This document shows, one piece after another, positions 1-8,710 of a stretch of 54,005 nucleotides of DNA. Origin of the DNA: Desulfothermus sp964427155. Its GTDB lineage: Bacteria; Desulfobacterota; Desulfovibrionia; Desulfovibrionales; Desulfothermaceae. The position numbers were made by a program, and so were the translations under genes. Under the pieces are notes generated by a model. It was not told the DNA's origin and did not search any database. It saw only the letters and a program-made list of their open reading frames with translations. Positions within the stretch are counted from its first letter, which is position 1. Each line of letters begins with the position of its first letter. The stretch spans positions 1 to 54,005 of the forward strand of contig CAYRSC010000022.1 of assembly GCA_964427155.1 (NCBI GenBank). Direction: 5' to 3'.

Positions 1-575
1 CTCATTGGTATCTCCTCTGATATCAATCCCCCAAATATCGCCATACCTGTCAATAAATCTGACTTATATTGCCTGCTCCCCTCTCCCTCGTATATGCCCT
101 TCTCTGCCTCTTCTATTAAATCCTCTCCCCCTGACATCAAAGGAACAAATGGATATAAGCACCTAACTCCCCTCTTTAATATCTCCTCTGCCTTAAACTC
201 ATACAACTTTACTACCTTATACCTAAACTCCACCTCTATGTCACGATAATAATCCCTTATCCCTGGCATCCTCCTCAACGCCACCATCACTGTTATTATA
301 TCTAAGTCCTCTTCCAGGATGTGACGGCATCTGCTCTCCAGTGTCCTTAAGGGCAGATACCTCTTCCACGAGGTTATAAACTCTAAGAGCACCAGCCTTT
401 CTTTATTGTCCTCAAAAAGTGCCCTTAATACAAAATCTGATCTCCTGAGAGATGCTGTCTCCTGGGGGCGGACATCTATTAACTCAGAGTCCACAACATC
501 AAGTCCACACAACTCCCTTAACACCGGACCCCGGCAATGAGTCAAAATCACCTTTGAGGCTATATCATACTGCAT
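1..575 (-). CDS. Rpn/DUF4351-like PD-(D/E)XK nuclease family protein, partial
   Basis: This open frame runs off the left edge, so the C terminus is missing; 191 codons are visible. Translation from the ATG at 575 gives a start MQYDIASKVI with AAGGGA 6 nt upstream. Around residues 38-75 there is the pattern of the Rpn / PD-(D/E)XK transposase-like family: a RRSDFVLRA strand, then LVLLEFITSWKRYLPLRTLE, where the LEF strand is the usual catalytic-core position, then PFVPLMSGGEDLIEEAEK typical of these proteins. Members are linked to DNA cleavage and recombination or are uncharacterised. It lies upstream of nothing on its strand in this window. The family assignment is from motif resemblance; the active-site residues are not proved. 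Confidence 0.6.
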   Translation of the reverse strand, partial: MQYDIASKVILTHCRGPVLRELCGLDVVDSELIDVRPQETASLRRSDFVLRALFEDNKERLVLLEFITSWKRYLPLRTLESRCRHILEEDLDIITVMVALRRMPGIRDYYRDIEVEFRYKVVKLYEFKAEEILKRGVRCLYPFVPLMSGGEDLIEEAEKGIYEGEGSRQYKSDLLTGMAIFGGLISEEIPM

Positions 576-660
576 GAAAATTCCCTTAGTTTTCTATTAT
601 AACACAGGGGCAAAAGCAACTTACTGTCAAACATTATCCTAATTTTCCAATTTTTCCCTT

Positions 661-1497
661 TCAAGGGGCATCAACAATTAGTTTTTCATTATTAAAGGTG
701 GAAGAGCTGAAAAAGATCTTTTTCTTTATATGGCTCAGACAGGGTAGTTTTTTCCTAACTTCATTCAGCCTGGTTTTTTCTATATAAACCATTCCCATAC
801 CTTCTTCTTCTCCCATCTCCAGGATTTTTACCCCATAGGGATCAAAGGCACAGCTCCTTCCACAAAAGCCCCTGCCACATAGATCTGCACAAACTACGAA
901 CATGGTATTTTCTATTGCCCTGGCCTGGAGGAGGGTATGGAGGTGTCTTTCCTTTAGGGTCCCCTGGTACCAGGCGGCAGAAACAATACTCACCTCCACT
1001 CCTTTCTGGGCCTGATAACGATATAGCTCAGGAAATCTCACATCATAGCAGATGGAGAGACCAAGTTTTATCCCGTTGTATTCAATGGCTTCCGGAGGTT
1101 CTTCCCCTGCCTTTATATAAGAAGATTCCGAAAATCCTAGGCTATCAAAGAGATGGAGTTTTCGGTAAGAGGATATAATCAGACCCTCTCGGGAGATGAA
1201 TAGGGAAGTGTTATAGGGGTGTTCCTTTTCTCTCCCAGGTTCCCAAGCTGTACTCACCACATCTATAGAGTAGGTTTGAGCCAGTTTAGATATGGTGGCC
1301 ACAAAGTTGGTATAACAAGGCGAAAACATGGAAGGGGTTTTTTCCCTGGAAAATACACCCATTGACATCTCTGGAAACACCACTATATCTGCAGACCTGC
1401 TTTTAGCTTCCACCAAGGCATGTTCAATAATTTTTAGATTTATCTCAGGGTCCTCTCTTCCCTTCATTTGAAATATCCCTATAGCTAACCTCTTCAT
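661..1497 (-). CDS. Carbon-nitrogen hydrolase (nitrilase/omega-amidase family)
   Basis: A cytosolic amidohydrolase of the nitrilase superfamily, about 278 residues, the usual size. The Glu-Lys-Cys triad is visible: Glu43 in FPEMS, Lys113 in YRKLH and Cys150 in SICYDVRFPELYR. The last motif is most like omega-amidase / Nit2-type enzymes that hydrolyse dicarboxylate monoamides, but the substrate cannot be read from sequence. A start six codons upstream is possible (1515) but would overlap the preceding sfsA stop; the ATG at 1497 has GGAGGT 7 nt upstream and is preferred. It is the last gene of an ogg-sfsA-hydrolase unit, 5 nt after sfsA. Confidence 0.85.
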   Translation of the reverse strand: MKRLAIGIFQMKGREDPEINLKIIEHALVEAKSRSADIVVFPEMSMGVFSREKTPSMFSPCYTNFVATISKLAQTYSIDVVSTAWEPGREKEHPYNTSLFISREGLIISSYRKLHLFDSLGFSESSYIKAGEEPPEAIEYNGIKLGLSICYDVRFPELYRYQAQKGVEVSIVSAAWYQGTLKERHLHTLLQARAIENTMFVVCADLCGRGFCGRSCAFDPYGVKILEMGEEEGMGMVYIEKTRLNEVRKKLPCLSHIKKKIFFSSSTFNNEKLIVDAP

Positions 1498-1502
1498 AAT
1501 CT

Positions 1503-2207
1503 CTACCTCCTGCATAGGGGTATCTCCCGGTAAAAATATATATCTGTTCCATTATAGGAGAGGGATACAGGGTAGACTTCAACTCCCCTTTCTATGGCAG
1601 AGAAAAAGGCTTCTGCAAATAGGGGATCTGTGTCTTTATTTGGAGAAAAGCACAGGACGTTCTTTGAGAATATAAGTATTAACAAGGCTGCTCTCTCTCC
1701 CTTGGCCTTTAGTTCCATAAGGGACTGCAGGTGCTTACGTCCTCGTTTAGTGGGTGCATCAGGAAAGAACGCTATCCCTCTATCAATTAGAGTGCATCCC
1801 TTGGTCTCTATCCATATAGAGATACCATCCATTTTTACTTGGAAATCTAGACGGCCATCTGGGACCTTTACCTCTGGCCTTATATCTTCCACTCTATTTA
1901 GGGCCTTTATAAGGGATAATTCAAACAACCTATGAGCTATTTTGCTATGATATCCAGAATGGATAAATATCCATTCCTTCTTTTTTCTTGCGGCAAGCAT
2001 ATCCCATCTGGTCCTTCTGTTTTTCCCCTTGGCGGTGCGGATAAGGACCTCATTGCCCCTATAGAGGAGCTCTTTTAGCCTCCCAGGGTCGTGGATATGA
2101 ACCTCTTCCTCTCCTTCTCCCTTATTCATTCTAACCACTCCCAGGAATCTATTGGGTCTATCCAGGAATATGGCCTTATGACTGTAGGGGATGTTGAGGA
2201 GTTTCAT
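1503..2207 (-). CDS. sfsA: SfsA, sugar fermentation stimulation protein homolog
   Basis: A 234-residue protein matching the SfsA family over its full length. Visible family motifs are FLDRPNRF near the N terminus, VHIHDPGRL (about 35-43), and the core VPDGRLDFQV followed by WIETKGCTL and FPDAPTKRGRKHL. The D...ExK arrangement resembles a PD-(D/E)XK nuclease core, and the N terminus is an OB-like DNA-binding part. E. coli SfsA was named for a maltose phenotype; its molecular role is unsettled. Its ATG overlaps the ogg stop by one base (TAATG), so translation is probably coupled to the upstream DNA-repair gene. Confidence 0.9.
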   Translation of the reverse strand: MKLLNIPYSHKAIFLDRPNRFLGVVRMNKGEGEEEVHIHDPGRLKELLYRGNEVLIRTAKGKNRRTRWDMLAARKKKEWIFIHSGYHSKIAHRLFELSLIKALNRVEDIRPEVKVPDGRLDFQVKMDGISIWIETKGCTLIDRGIAFFPDAPTKRGRKHLQSLMELKAKGERAALLILIFSKNVLCFSPNKDTDPLFAEAFFSAIERGVEVYPVSLSYNGTDIYFYREIPLCRR

Positions 2208-2836
2208 TATTTAAATACCTCCCCTGTCTCCTTATACCAGAATACCAGGTCCAGGTGAGAAAGGGGGATTTTAATTCTAGAGGAAAATTCCATCATTTTA
2301 TCTTCTATTTCCTGGTATCTTCTGGGGTTAAGCGAAGGTGGTATCTCATTGATTACACCGTGGCTCACGAGGTTTTTCAGTATATGTCTGTCAAGGATGG
2401 CCAGGTCTTCTCCCATTCCAATATTCCTTAAAAAATGGCTGGCTTCCTTCATCCCCATTCCTTTGATTTCCTTCACCAGGGCCTTGCGTTTCTCTTTGCT
2501 GTTCCTGTGTCTTTGAAGAAATCCCTGGAGGGAATGTCCCCCTATTGGAGAAAATTTCTGTAGTGCCTGCTCAACATATTGAGCCTTTTTGTATTTGAAT
2601 CTTACCCCTTGTAGGGCAATTACTATATCCTCTGCCTTTGCTCCCCTCTCTACCTCCATCTCTTTTAATCTCTCCGTGGCCCTCCAGCATGTTTTGGCCC
2701 TAGATTGGGGAGTGAGAAGACAAAATACCAGTTCCCACAATATAGTGGCATCCCCTTTTTCATAGTTGTCTCTAAATTCCTCTAATCTATTTTCTATGAT
2801 GGGTCTTATGGTCTCATATATCCTGTGGAGTTCCAT
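2207..2836 (-). CDS. ogg: 8-oxoguanine DNA glycosylase/AP lyase, Ogg2 type
   Basis: A 209-residue N-glycosylase/DNA lyase of the archaeal-type Ogg2 family, which removes 8-oxoguanine and nicks the abasic site. The helix-hairpin-helix motif KGMGMKEASHFLRN contains the expected catalytic Lys130, and the Asp149 of ILDRHIL completes the glycosylase site. Length fits the family. The N-terminal WELVFCLLTPQSRA segment is also characteristic. First gene of the ogg-sfsA-hydrolase unit, divergent from the acyl-CoA dehydrogenase gene. Ogg2 is commoner in archaea and thermophiles, so an archaeal or thermophile origin of the gene is possible but not shown. Confidence 0.85.
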   Translation of the reverse strand: MELHRIYETIRPIIENRLEEFRDNYEKGDATILWELVFCLLTPQSRAKTCWRATERLKEMEVERGAKAEDIVIALQGVRFKYKKAQYVEQALQKFSPIGGHSLQGFLQRHRNSKEKRKALVKEIKGMGMKEASHFLRNIGMGEDLAILDRHILKNLVSHGVINEIPPSLNPRRYQEIEDKMMEFSSRIKIPLSHLDLVFWYKETGEVFK

Positions 2837-2912
2837 ATGCGCCTCCTATTTTTCCTCTCCTCCTTCATCCCCCCATAGGCACAAGGATCAAATATCCTTT
2901 CTCAATTGGTAC

Positions 2913-2941
2913 TTGTCAAGGTCAGATGAAATCATTATGAT
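2913..2941 (+). promoter_or_regulatory. Sigma70-type promoter for acyl-CoA dehydrogenase gene
   Basis: TTGTCA at 2913-2918 and TATGAT at 2936-2941 with a 17-nt spacer, followed about 60 nt later by the acyl-CoA dehydrogenase start. Each hexamer matches consensus in five of six positions. Confidence 0.6.
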
Positions 2942-2949
2942 ACCGCAGT

Positions 2950-2963
2950 TGTTTGTGCAAACA
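2950..2963. promoter_or_regulatory. Palindromic operator candidate TGTTTG-TG-CAAACA
   Basis: A perfect 6-bp inverted repeat with a 2-bp centre lies just after the -10 box, over the expected transcription start of the acyl-CoA dehydrogenase gene. This position suits a repressor. The regulator is not identified; the tetR gene at 36035-36652 has no identical copy upstream of it. Confidence 0.35.
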
Positions 2964-3003
2964 GGGTTTATGAAAAAATCAAATAAGTTTAAGGAGATGC
3001 CAC

Positions 3004-4167
3004 ATGAGTTTTTCTCTTACCAAGGAGCAGCTTTTGATTCAGAAGATGGCAAGGGAATTTGCCAGAAAGGAACTTATGCCCAAGGCGGCGGAGCGAGACC
3101 AGAATCAGGAATATCCAAAGGACAGCTTGAAGTTGATGGGAGAGCTAGGTTTTCTAGGGATGCTGGTTCCTGAGAAATATGGGGGCATGGATGTAGATAC
3201 AGTCTCTTATGCCCTGGCCCTCACAGAGATCGCATATGCATGTGCCTCCACGGCAGTAATAATGTCTGTGCACAATTCTCTGGCATGTGGATGCATTTTA
3301 AATCATGGGACAGAGGAACAAAAACAAAAGTATCTCGTTCCCCTGGCAAATGGTGATTTTATAGGGTCTTTTGCCCTATCTGAGCCAGAGGCAGGCTCTG
3401 ACCCTGCAAGTATGACCACCACTGCCAGACGAGAAGGAGATTATTATGTATTAAATGGGACCAAACGGTGGATAACAGGGGGAGCCACTTCTTATCTCTT
3501 TATTGTTCTTGCCAAGACCAACCCAGAGGAAAGGCACAAGGGAGTGAGTGCCTTTATAGTAACCAGGGACATGGAGGGATTTGTCACAGGGAGAAAAGAG
3601 GACAAGATGGGGCTGCGCGCTTCAGATACCACTGACATCATCTTTGATAATTGTAAGGTCCCTGTGGAAAACCTGCTGGGAAAGGAAGGGGAGGGTTTTT
3701 ATGTGGCTATGTCAGGTCTGGATGCTGGGAGAATAGGTATTGCAGCCCAGTCCCTGGGGGTTGGATGGGCGGCCCTGGACCTGGCAGTGAAATATTCTAA
3801 GGAGAGGATACAGTTTGGCAGGCCTATTTGTGAAAATCAGGGCCTTAGATGGATGATTGCGGATATGGCAGTGGATGTGGAGGCGGCGAGGTTGCTGGTA
3901 CTCAATGCTGCCTCTAAAAAGGATAGGGGGGAGAAGTGTTCCAAGGAGGCATCAATGGCCAAACTCTATGCCTCTGAGATGGCCAACAGGGTGACTGCCT
4001 CGGCCCTTCAGATCCACGGAGGATATGGATATACTAAGGAGTTTACTGTGGAAAGACTCTACAGGGATGCGAGGGTGTTTACTATATATGAAGGGACCTC
4101 TCAAATACAAAAGATAGTTATTTCCAATGAGGTGATTGGGGACAAAAAGAGGAGAAAGAAGAGGTAA
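3004..4167 (+). CDS. Acyl-CoA dehydrogenase
   Basis: A 387-residue FAD-dependent acyl-CoA dehydrogenase that makes the alpha-beta double bond in an acyl-CoA and passes electrons to ETF. The family pattern is complete: an all-helical N domain, FALSEPEAGSDPASM in the beta domain (about 123-137), GTKRWITGG, the QFGRPICENQ segment, QIHGGYGYTKE, and the catalytic base Glu363 in IYEGTSQIQ, the position used by short/medium-chain and butyryl-CoA type enzymes. AAGGAG precedes the ATG. It stands alone with its own promoter; no etfAB or other beta-oxidation gene adjoins. The lysine/arginine-rich end (DKKRRKKR) is an extra tail of unknown meaning. Chain-length preference cannot be told. Confidence 0.93.
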   Translation: MSFSLTKEQLLIQKMAREFARKELMPKAAERDQNQEYPKDSLKLMGELGFLGMLVPEKYGGMDVDTVSYALALTEIAYACASTAVIMSVHNSLACGCILNHGTEEQKQKYLVPLANGDFIGSFALSEPEAGSDPASMTTTARREGDYYVLNGTKRWITGGATSYLFIVLAKTNPEERHKGVSAFIVTRDMEGFVTGRKEDKMGLRASDTTDIIFDNCKVPVENLLGKEGEGFYVAMSGLDAGRIGIAAQSLGVGWAALDLAVKYSKERIQFGRPICENQGLRWMIADMAVDVEAARLLVLNAASKKDRGEKCSKEASMAKLYASEMANRVTASALQIHGGYGYTKEFTVERLYRDARVFTIYEGTSQIQKIVISNEVIGDKKRRKKR

Positions 4168-4189
4168 AAAGGAAAGGGTTTATCCAGAC

Positions 4190-4218
4190 TTGAAGATTTT
4201 TTTTCTTTGGAGTATAAA
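4190..4218 (+). promoter_or_regulatory. Promoter of the btu-cbi operon leader
   Basis: TTGAAG at 4190-4195, 17-nt spacer, TATAAA at 4213-4218. Transcription would begin about 4225, just ahead of the cobalamin riboswitch. Confidence 0.65.
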
Positions 4219-4241
4219 CCCTCACTGGAAGATTTTCCCTT

Positions 4242-4400
4242 CAGGTGCCATAAATGGCTTAAAAGGGAATCCCGTGAGAATCGGGAACGGACCCACCGCT
4301 GTGACCGGGGACGAAAACCGCATCTGCCCACTGCCATTTTAGTCTGTGGCGGGAAGGGGCGGTGAGTAGAGGGAACCGGGAGTCAGAAGACCTGCCTGTT
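4242..4400 (+). promoter_or_regulatory. Cobalamin (AdoCbl-type) riboswitch
   Basis: The leader shows the ordered conserved blocks of the B12 element: CAGGTGCC, then TTAAAAGGGAA, CCCGTGAGAATCGGGAACGG, the B12 box CGCTGTGACCGGGGACGAAA, GCCACTG-like, GGGAAGGGGCGGTGAGTAGA, and the closing AGACCTGCCTG. CAGGT (4242-4246) can pair with ACCTG (4390-4394) as the closing helix. It precedes btuCDF and the cbi genes, so B12 binding should shut off import and synthesis. Confidence 0.93.
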
Positions 4401-4451
4401 GGGGAAAGGGGGGGATAATGCGTTAAAAAAACCTGGATGAAAATGGGACAT

Positions 4452-4486
4452 CCTGGTTTGTCGTGGTGACAGACCAGGATTTTTTT
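4452..4486 (+). terminator. Riboswitch-linked intrinsic terminator
   Basis: An 11-bp stem (4452-4462 with 4468-4478, one G-U pair, 5-nt loop) is followed by seven T residues, 15 nt before the btuC start. Upstream GGATG (from about 4435) can pair with CATCC inside the 5' arm, a possible competing structure. This points to transcriptional rather than translational control by the riboswitch. Confidence 0.8.
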
Positions 4487-4502
4487 ATTTTAAGGGAGTT
4501 AT

Positions 4503-5516
4503 ATGAAAAGATTTAGTGTTGAACTCCTTGGCATGGGCGTGCTTCTTGCCCTCACTATCTTTGTATCTTCCTCCATGGGGTTTGTGAAGATACCCACCTG
4601 GGAGGTGATAAAGATTGTTTTCTCCCATTGTCTCGGTATAAAGTTCTCCGGGATTTCACCCCTTCACGCCTCTGTGGTGATGGATATAAGACTCCCCAGA
4701 ATATTGTGTGCCTCACTGGTGGGAGGGGGACTGGCCATTTGTGGGGTGGTCTTTCAAGGGATCCTTCTAAACCCCTTGGCAGATCCCTATACCCTTGGGA
4801 TCTCTGCTGGAGCGGCATTTGGTGCCTCTATTGCCCTGCTCTTTGGGTTCTCCTTTTTAGGGATATATACGGTTTCCTTGTTTGCCTTTATTGGAGGTAT
4901 CCTTACTTTACTGGTGGTTATTTACCTCTCATCCACCTCCTCTGGGGGAATATCTTCTAATAATCTTATCCTCTCAGGGGTGATAGTCTCTGCTATACTT
5001 TCTGCAGGAATAAGTTTTTGTAAATATCTGGCCCAGGAACGGGTTGCCATTATTATCTTCTGGTTATTGGGGAGCTTTGCTTCCTCCACCTGGATGAATG
5101 CCCTTATCCTGGCAGTGTGTCTCACTGGTTCCACTGTGGTATTTATATTTTATTACAGGGAATTAAATGTACTGTGTCTCGGCGGAAAGACGGCTTCCTC
5201 TCTCGGGATAAATCCACAACAGGTGAGAATATTACTCCTTACAGTGGCGTCATTACTCACAGGAGTGTGTGTCTCTTTTTCAGGAATAATTGGATTTGTG
5301 GGTCTCCTCATTCCCCACATGGTGAGGTCTATTACTGGCCCCGACCATCTGAAGCTCATACCCCTGTCTCTTTTGGTGGGGGCCATATTGATGGTGATTG
5401 CAGATACCACAGCCCGGGCAGTGCTCCCTGCAGAGGTGCCCATAGGGGTACTAACTGCCCTTATTGGAGGACCTTTTTTCTGTTACATATTTAGAAAGAG
5501 ACAGGTGGGTTTCTAG
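4503..5516 (+). CDS. btuC: Corrinoid ABC transporter permease BtuC (FecCD family)
   Basis: A 337-residue polytopic inner-membrane permease of the FecCD/BtuC family with about ten hydrophobic segments. Family signatures include RLPRILCASLVGGGLAICG, NPLADPYTLGISAGAAFGAS and, near the C terminus, GIIGFVGLLIPHMVR followed by LPAEVPIGVLTALIGGPFF. GGGAG precedes the ATG. It is the first gene after the B12 riboswitch and is followed directly by the ATPase and binding-protein genes, which makes corrinoid the likely substrate; the family by itself also moves iron siderophores and haem. Confidence 0.9.
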   Translation: MKRFSVELLGMGVLLALTIFVSSSMGFVKIPTWEVIKIVFSHCLGIKFSGISPLHASVVMDIRLPRILCASLVGGGLAICGVVFQGILLNPLADPYTLGISAGAAFGASIALLFGFSFLGIYTVSLFAFIGGILTLLVVIYLSSTSSGGISSNNLILSGVIVSAILSAGISFCKYLAQERVAIIIFWLLGSFASSTWMNALILAVCLTGSTVVFIFYYRELNVLCLGGKTASSLGINPQQVRILLLTVASLLTGVCVSFSGIIGFVGLLIPHMVRSITGPDHLKLIPLSLLVGAILMVIADTTARAVLPAEVPIGVLTALIGGPFFCYIFRKRQVGF

Positions 5517-6326
5517 ATGGAGGATAAGGCTGTTTATTCCCTGAAGGATGTCTCTTTTGCGTATCCTGGAGACCATGGTAGAGAGGTCCTCTCTGGCCTG
5601 AGGGGAGAGTTTATGCCCGGAGTTTTCTATGGAGTCCTGGGACCCAATGGAAGTGGAAAATCCACCTTTCTGGAACTGCTACTGGGATATAAACGGGCCA
5701 TAAAGGGAGAAATATATCTTAAGGGAAGACCCATTGTCCACTATAAAAAGAAGGAGATAGCCAGAGAGGTTGCCTTTGTGCCCCAGCAATATCATATAAA
5801 CTTTCCCTTTGCAGTGAGGGATGTGGTGAGTATGGGACGTTATCCCTATCTAAGGCGTTTTTCATTCCTGTCCCCTGAGGATGAGATGATGATTGAGAGG
5901 GTCTTGAGAGAAATGGAGCTTAGGTCTCTGTCAGAGAGGCTGATTACAGAGCTCTCTGGAGGAGAAAAACAACGGGTTATGATAGCACGGGCAATGGCCC
6001 AGGACACACCAGTGGTTTTATTGGATGAGCCTACCTCTTCCCTAGATGTAAAACATTCCCTTCGGGTCCTATCCCTGTTTAGAGAAATGGTAGATGGAGG
6101 GGAAAAGACAGTGGTGTGTGTGTTCCACAACATAAATGAGGCCGCCTCATTTTGCGACCACCTCCTCTTTTTAAAAGAGGGCAGGATATGTGCCTTTGGC
6201 CCTGTGGAAGAGGTCTTGAACCGAGATACCCTGGGAGAGGTGTTTGAGGTGGATGCCAAAGTATATTTTGAGAAAGAACTTGGGTGTTTTCAGGTAATCT
6301 TTAAAGGAAAGGGGGATAAGTCATGA
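5517..6326 (+). CDS. btuD: Corrinoid ABC transporter ATPase BtuD
   Basis: A 269-residue ABC ATPase energising the BtuC permease at the inner membrane. Walker A GPNGSGKST at 42-50, Q-loop around PQQY (89-92), signature LSGGEKQR at 146-153, Walker B VVLLDE at 166-171 and switch His in FHNINEA near 204. It starts on the base after the btuC stop codon and its own stop overlaps the btuF start (ATGA), so the three genes are translationally coupled. Confidence 0.9.
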   Translation: MEDKAVYSLKDVSFAYPGDHGREVLSGLRGEFMPGVFYGVLGPNGSGKSTFLELLLGYKRAIKGEIYLKGRPIVHYKKKEIAREVAFVPQQYHINFPFAVRDVVSMGRYPYLRRFSFLSPEDEMMIERVLREMELRSLSERLITELSGGEKQRVMIARAMAQDTPVVLLDEPTSSLDVKHSLRVLSLFREMVDGGEKTVVCVFHNINEAASFCDHLLFLKEGRICAFGPVEEVLNRDTLGEVFEVDAKVYFEKELGCFQVIFKGKGDKS

Positions 6327-7300
6327 AAAGGATAATACTCTTTTTAGGGGTGATGGTTATCTTAACAGGGTGGACCTCCTGGGCTCCTGCCTTTTCCCTT
6401 AAGGGAAATGTAATAATAGATGATGGTCACAGGAGAATTGTGGTTACCCATCCCTTTACCCGTATAATATCCTTGTATCCTGCACATACTGAAAACCTGG
6501 TTGCCCTGGGGGCATATAACTCCCTTATAGGGGTATCCATGGATGAGACATATCCTCCCTGTGTAAAGAAGAAACAGAGGTTTTCTTATCATTTCGGGGT
6601 GGAGAGGTTTGTGGCGGTATCTCCAGACCTTGTCCTGGTGAGGCCCATGATAGACTTTGGTCACCACGCACTTATGGAGAAACTGGAACGTTCCGGCATA
6701 ACAGTTATTTCACTACAACCAAAGACAATAAAAGACCTCTATGTGTATTGGAGGATCCTGGGCCTACTTACAGGAAAAGTAGAACGAGCCAACAGACTTA
6801 TAAGGGATTTTAAGAGATTTTTATACCAGTTGCAAAGGATAGGAGAGTCCATCCCCCATAAAAAGAGGGTCTATTTTGAATCTATTCATAGAAAAATGAA
6901 GACCTTTACTCCACATTCTCTGCCTGTATTTGTACTACATGTAGCAGGAGGTATAAATATTGCTCAGGATGCAAAGAGTATTCATGGAAGCAATATTGCA
7001 TCTTATGGTAAGGAAAAAATCCTTTCAAAGGCAAATGAGATAGATGTATATATTGCTCAGCGTGGACGTATGAATAGGGTAGATATTTCTCAGATAAAGG
7101 ATGAGCCAGGATTTTCTTTGATAAAAGCAGTAAAGAATAATCAGATATATATTGTGGATGAGCAATTAACCTCTCGTCCATCACTTAGATTGTTGTTGGG
7201 AATATATGAAATAGGACATGTTTTATATCCTAAAAAATATCCCGTTTCATTAAAGAGAAAGATAGACCACCTTATTAATGAATACTATGAGTGTAACTAA
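6323..7300 (+). CDS. btuF: Corrinoid-binding periplasmic protein BtuF
   Basis: A 325-residue secreted binding protein with an N-terminal signal peptide (KR, hydrophobic core IILFLGVMVILTGW, cleavage probably after PAFS). The periplasmic binding fold of the BtuF/FepB type is shown by RIISLYPAHTENLVALGA, GVSMDETYPP and the helix-linked second lobe. It delivers substrate to BtuCD. It overlaps btuD by 4 nt. The second half of the gene reads more A/T-rich than its neighbours (about 6900-7300), which may reflect local codon use only. Confidence 0.85.
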   Translation: MKRIILFLGVMVILTGWTSWAPAFSLKGNVIIDDGHRRIVVTHPFTRIISLYPAHTENLVALGAYNSLIGVSMDETYPPCVKKKQRFSYHFGVERFVAVSPDLVLVRPMIDFGHHALMEKLERSGITVISLQPKTIKDLYVYWRILGLLTGKVERANRLIRDFKRFLYQLQRIGESIPHKKRVYFESIHRKMKTFTPHSLPVFVLHVAGGINIAQDAKSIHGSNIASYGKEKILSKANEIDVYIAQRGRMNRVDISQIKDEPGFSLIKAVKNNQIYIVDEQLTSRPSLRLLLGIYEIGHVLYPKKYPVSLKRKIDHLINEYYECN

Positions 7301-7324
7301 CTACAAATCCACGAGAGATGTTAT

Positions 7325-8041
7325 ATGATAAAGAAGGGAATTTTGTACGGAATAGGTGTTGGCCCTGGAGATCCTGAACTTATCCCCATAAAGGCAGTGA
7401 GGATACTTGAGGAAGTGGATGTGATATTCTCTGCCTCTTCCTCCAAAAATGACCATTCCCTTGCCCTTGACATCGTCTCAAGGTATATCCCAGAGACCAC
7501 CCCCTGTGTGCTTTTGTCTTTCCCCATGACCATGAACAGGAAAAAGGCAGAAGAGTCATGGGTCAGACATGCCAGGACAGTGATAGAGGAAATTGAGAAA
7601 GGGAAGAGTGCCGCCTTTCTTACCCTTGGTGATCCCCTAACCTACTCCACCTTTGGTTATCTTTTGAAGAGGATTGAGATGATAGCTCCTCATATAAAGG
7701 TGGAGGTGGTGCCTGGCATAACCTCTTACCAGGCTGCAGCCGCGGCAACCAGGACAGTGTTAGTGGAAGGGGAAGAGTCTCTTTTGTTGCTCTCCGGGGC
7801 AAAGGGAGGGGACCATCTCAGACGTCTGTCTGAACTATCTGACAATATTGTCTTTTTAAAGGCGTACAAACATATCAAGGATATTGTGGCATCTTTAAAA
7901 GAGACTGGACGCATGGAATCAAGTCTTGCAGTCTCCAGATGTGGCTTTGATGATCAGAAGGTTATTTACAATCTGGAAGAATTGCTCAATAATAAACCAC
8001 TTTACTGGACCCTTATAATATCCAAAAGGTCCTCCACCTAA
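7325..8041 (+). CDS. cbiL: Precorrin-2/cobalt-factor II C20-methyltransferase
   Basis: A 238-residue tetrapyrrole methyltransferase that adds the C-20 methyl in cobalamin synthesis. The SAM-binding loop GVGPGDPE is at 11-18, and the family motifs LTLGDPLTYSTFGYL and VEVVPGITSYQAAAAA follow. The LTYST stretch and the length are typical of CbiL/CobI rather than the other methylases here. Given cbiD and cbiG in the operon, the cobalt-containing substrate is likely. It starts 24 nt after btuF. Confidence 0.9.
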   Translation: MIKKGILYGIGVGPGDPELIPIKAVRILEEVDVIFSASSSKNDHSLALDIVSRYIPETTPCVLLSFPMTMNRKKAEESWVRHARTVIEEIEKGKSAAFLTLGDPLTYSTFGYLLKRIEMIAPHIKVEVVPGITSYQAAAAATRTVLVEGEESLLLLSGAKGGDHLRRLSELSDNIVFLKAYKHIKDIVASLKETGRMESSLAVSRCGFDDQKVIYNLEELLNNKPLYWTLIISKRSST

Positions 8042-8062
8042 GTGGAGAGTCAAGGAGCATAT

Positions 8063-8710
8063 ATGGGGAAGATTATTATAGACCCTTTTGTTATTGAGAA
8101 AAGGTCCTTTGAAATAATAGAAGAAGAGACCCTCCAGAGAAAGGGAGATATCCCTTTTGACCTTGCCCAGTGGAGCATTGTACGACGTCTTATTCATACC
8201 ACTGCAGACTTTGATATACTTGACAATATCCTGTTTCATCCTCACTTTATCCCCTCTGCCCTGCGCGCCATAAGGAAGGGGTGTCCCATTGTTACAGACA
8301 CCAAGATGGCCTCTATGGGTATAAGTGAAAGGAGGCTTAGTGCCTTTGGCAATAAGGTGTATTGTTTTGTAAGCGATGAGCAAGTGGGCAGGAGGGCAGA
8401 GGAAATGGGATGTACCAGGTCAATGGTTGCAGTGGACATGGCAGTGGAGATGCTGGGAGATAGGGCCCTATTTGCTATTGGAAATGCCCCTACCGCCATA
8501 TATCGTCTGTTAGAACTTATGGAGCAGGGCAAAGTGACGCCACCAGTGATAATAGGTCTTGTGGTGGGTTTTGTGGGGGCCGCAGAGGCCAAAGAAGAGA
8601 TTATTGCACGCTCCCCTGTGCCTTATCTGGTCCTCAAGGGAAGGAAAGGGGGCTCCACCCTGGTGGCTGCCACATTAAATGCCCTGTTAGATATGGCAGC
8701 TAAAAGATGA
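8063..8710 (+). CDS. cbiC: Precorrin-8X / cobalt-precorrin-8 methylmutase
   Basis: A 215-residue CbiC/CobH isomerase that shifts the C-11 methyl to C-12 to form hydrogenobyrinic/cobyrinic acid. The catalytic histidine is His45 in RRLIHTTADFD; TDTKMASMGI and FAIGNAPTA are conserved. A GTG at 8042 is also in frame, but the ATG at 8063 has AAGGAG 5 nt upstream and gives the standard N terminus. It overlaps cbiD by 4 nt (ATGA). Confidence 0.9.
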   Translation: MGKIIIDPFVIEKRSFEIIEEETLQRKGDIPFDLAQWSIVRRLIHTTADFDILDNILFHPHFIPSALRAIRKGCPIVTDTKMASMGISERRLSAFGNKVYCFVSDEQVGRRAEEMGCTRSMVAVDMAVEMLGDRALFAIGNAPTAIYRLLELMEQGKVTPPVIIGLVVGFVGAAEAKEEIIARSPVPYLVLKGRKGGSTLVAATLNALLDMAAKR

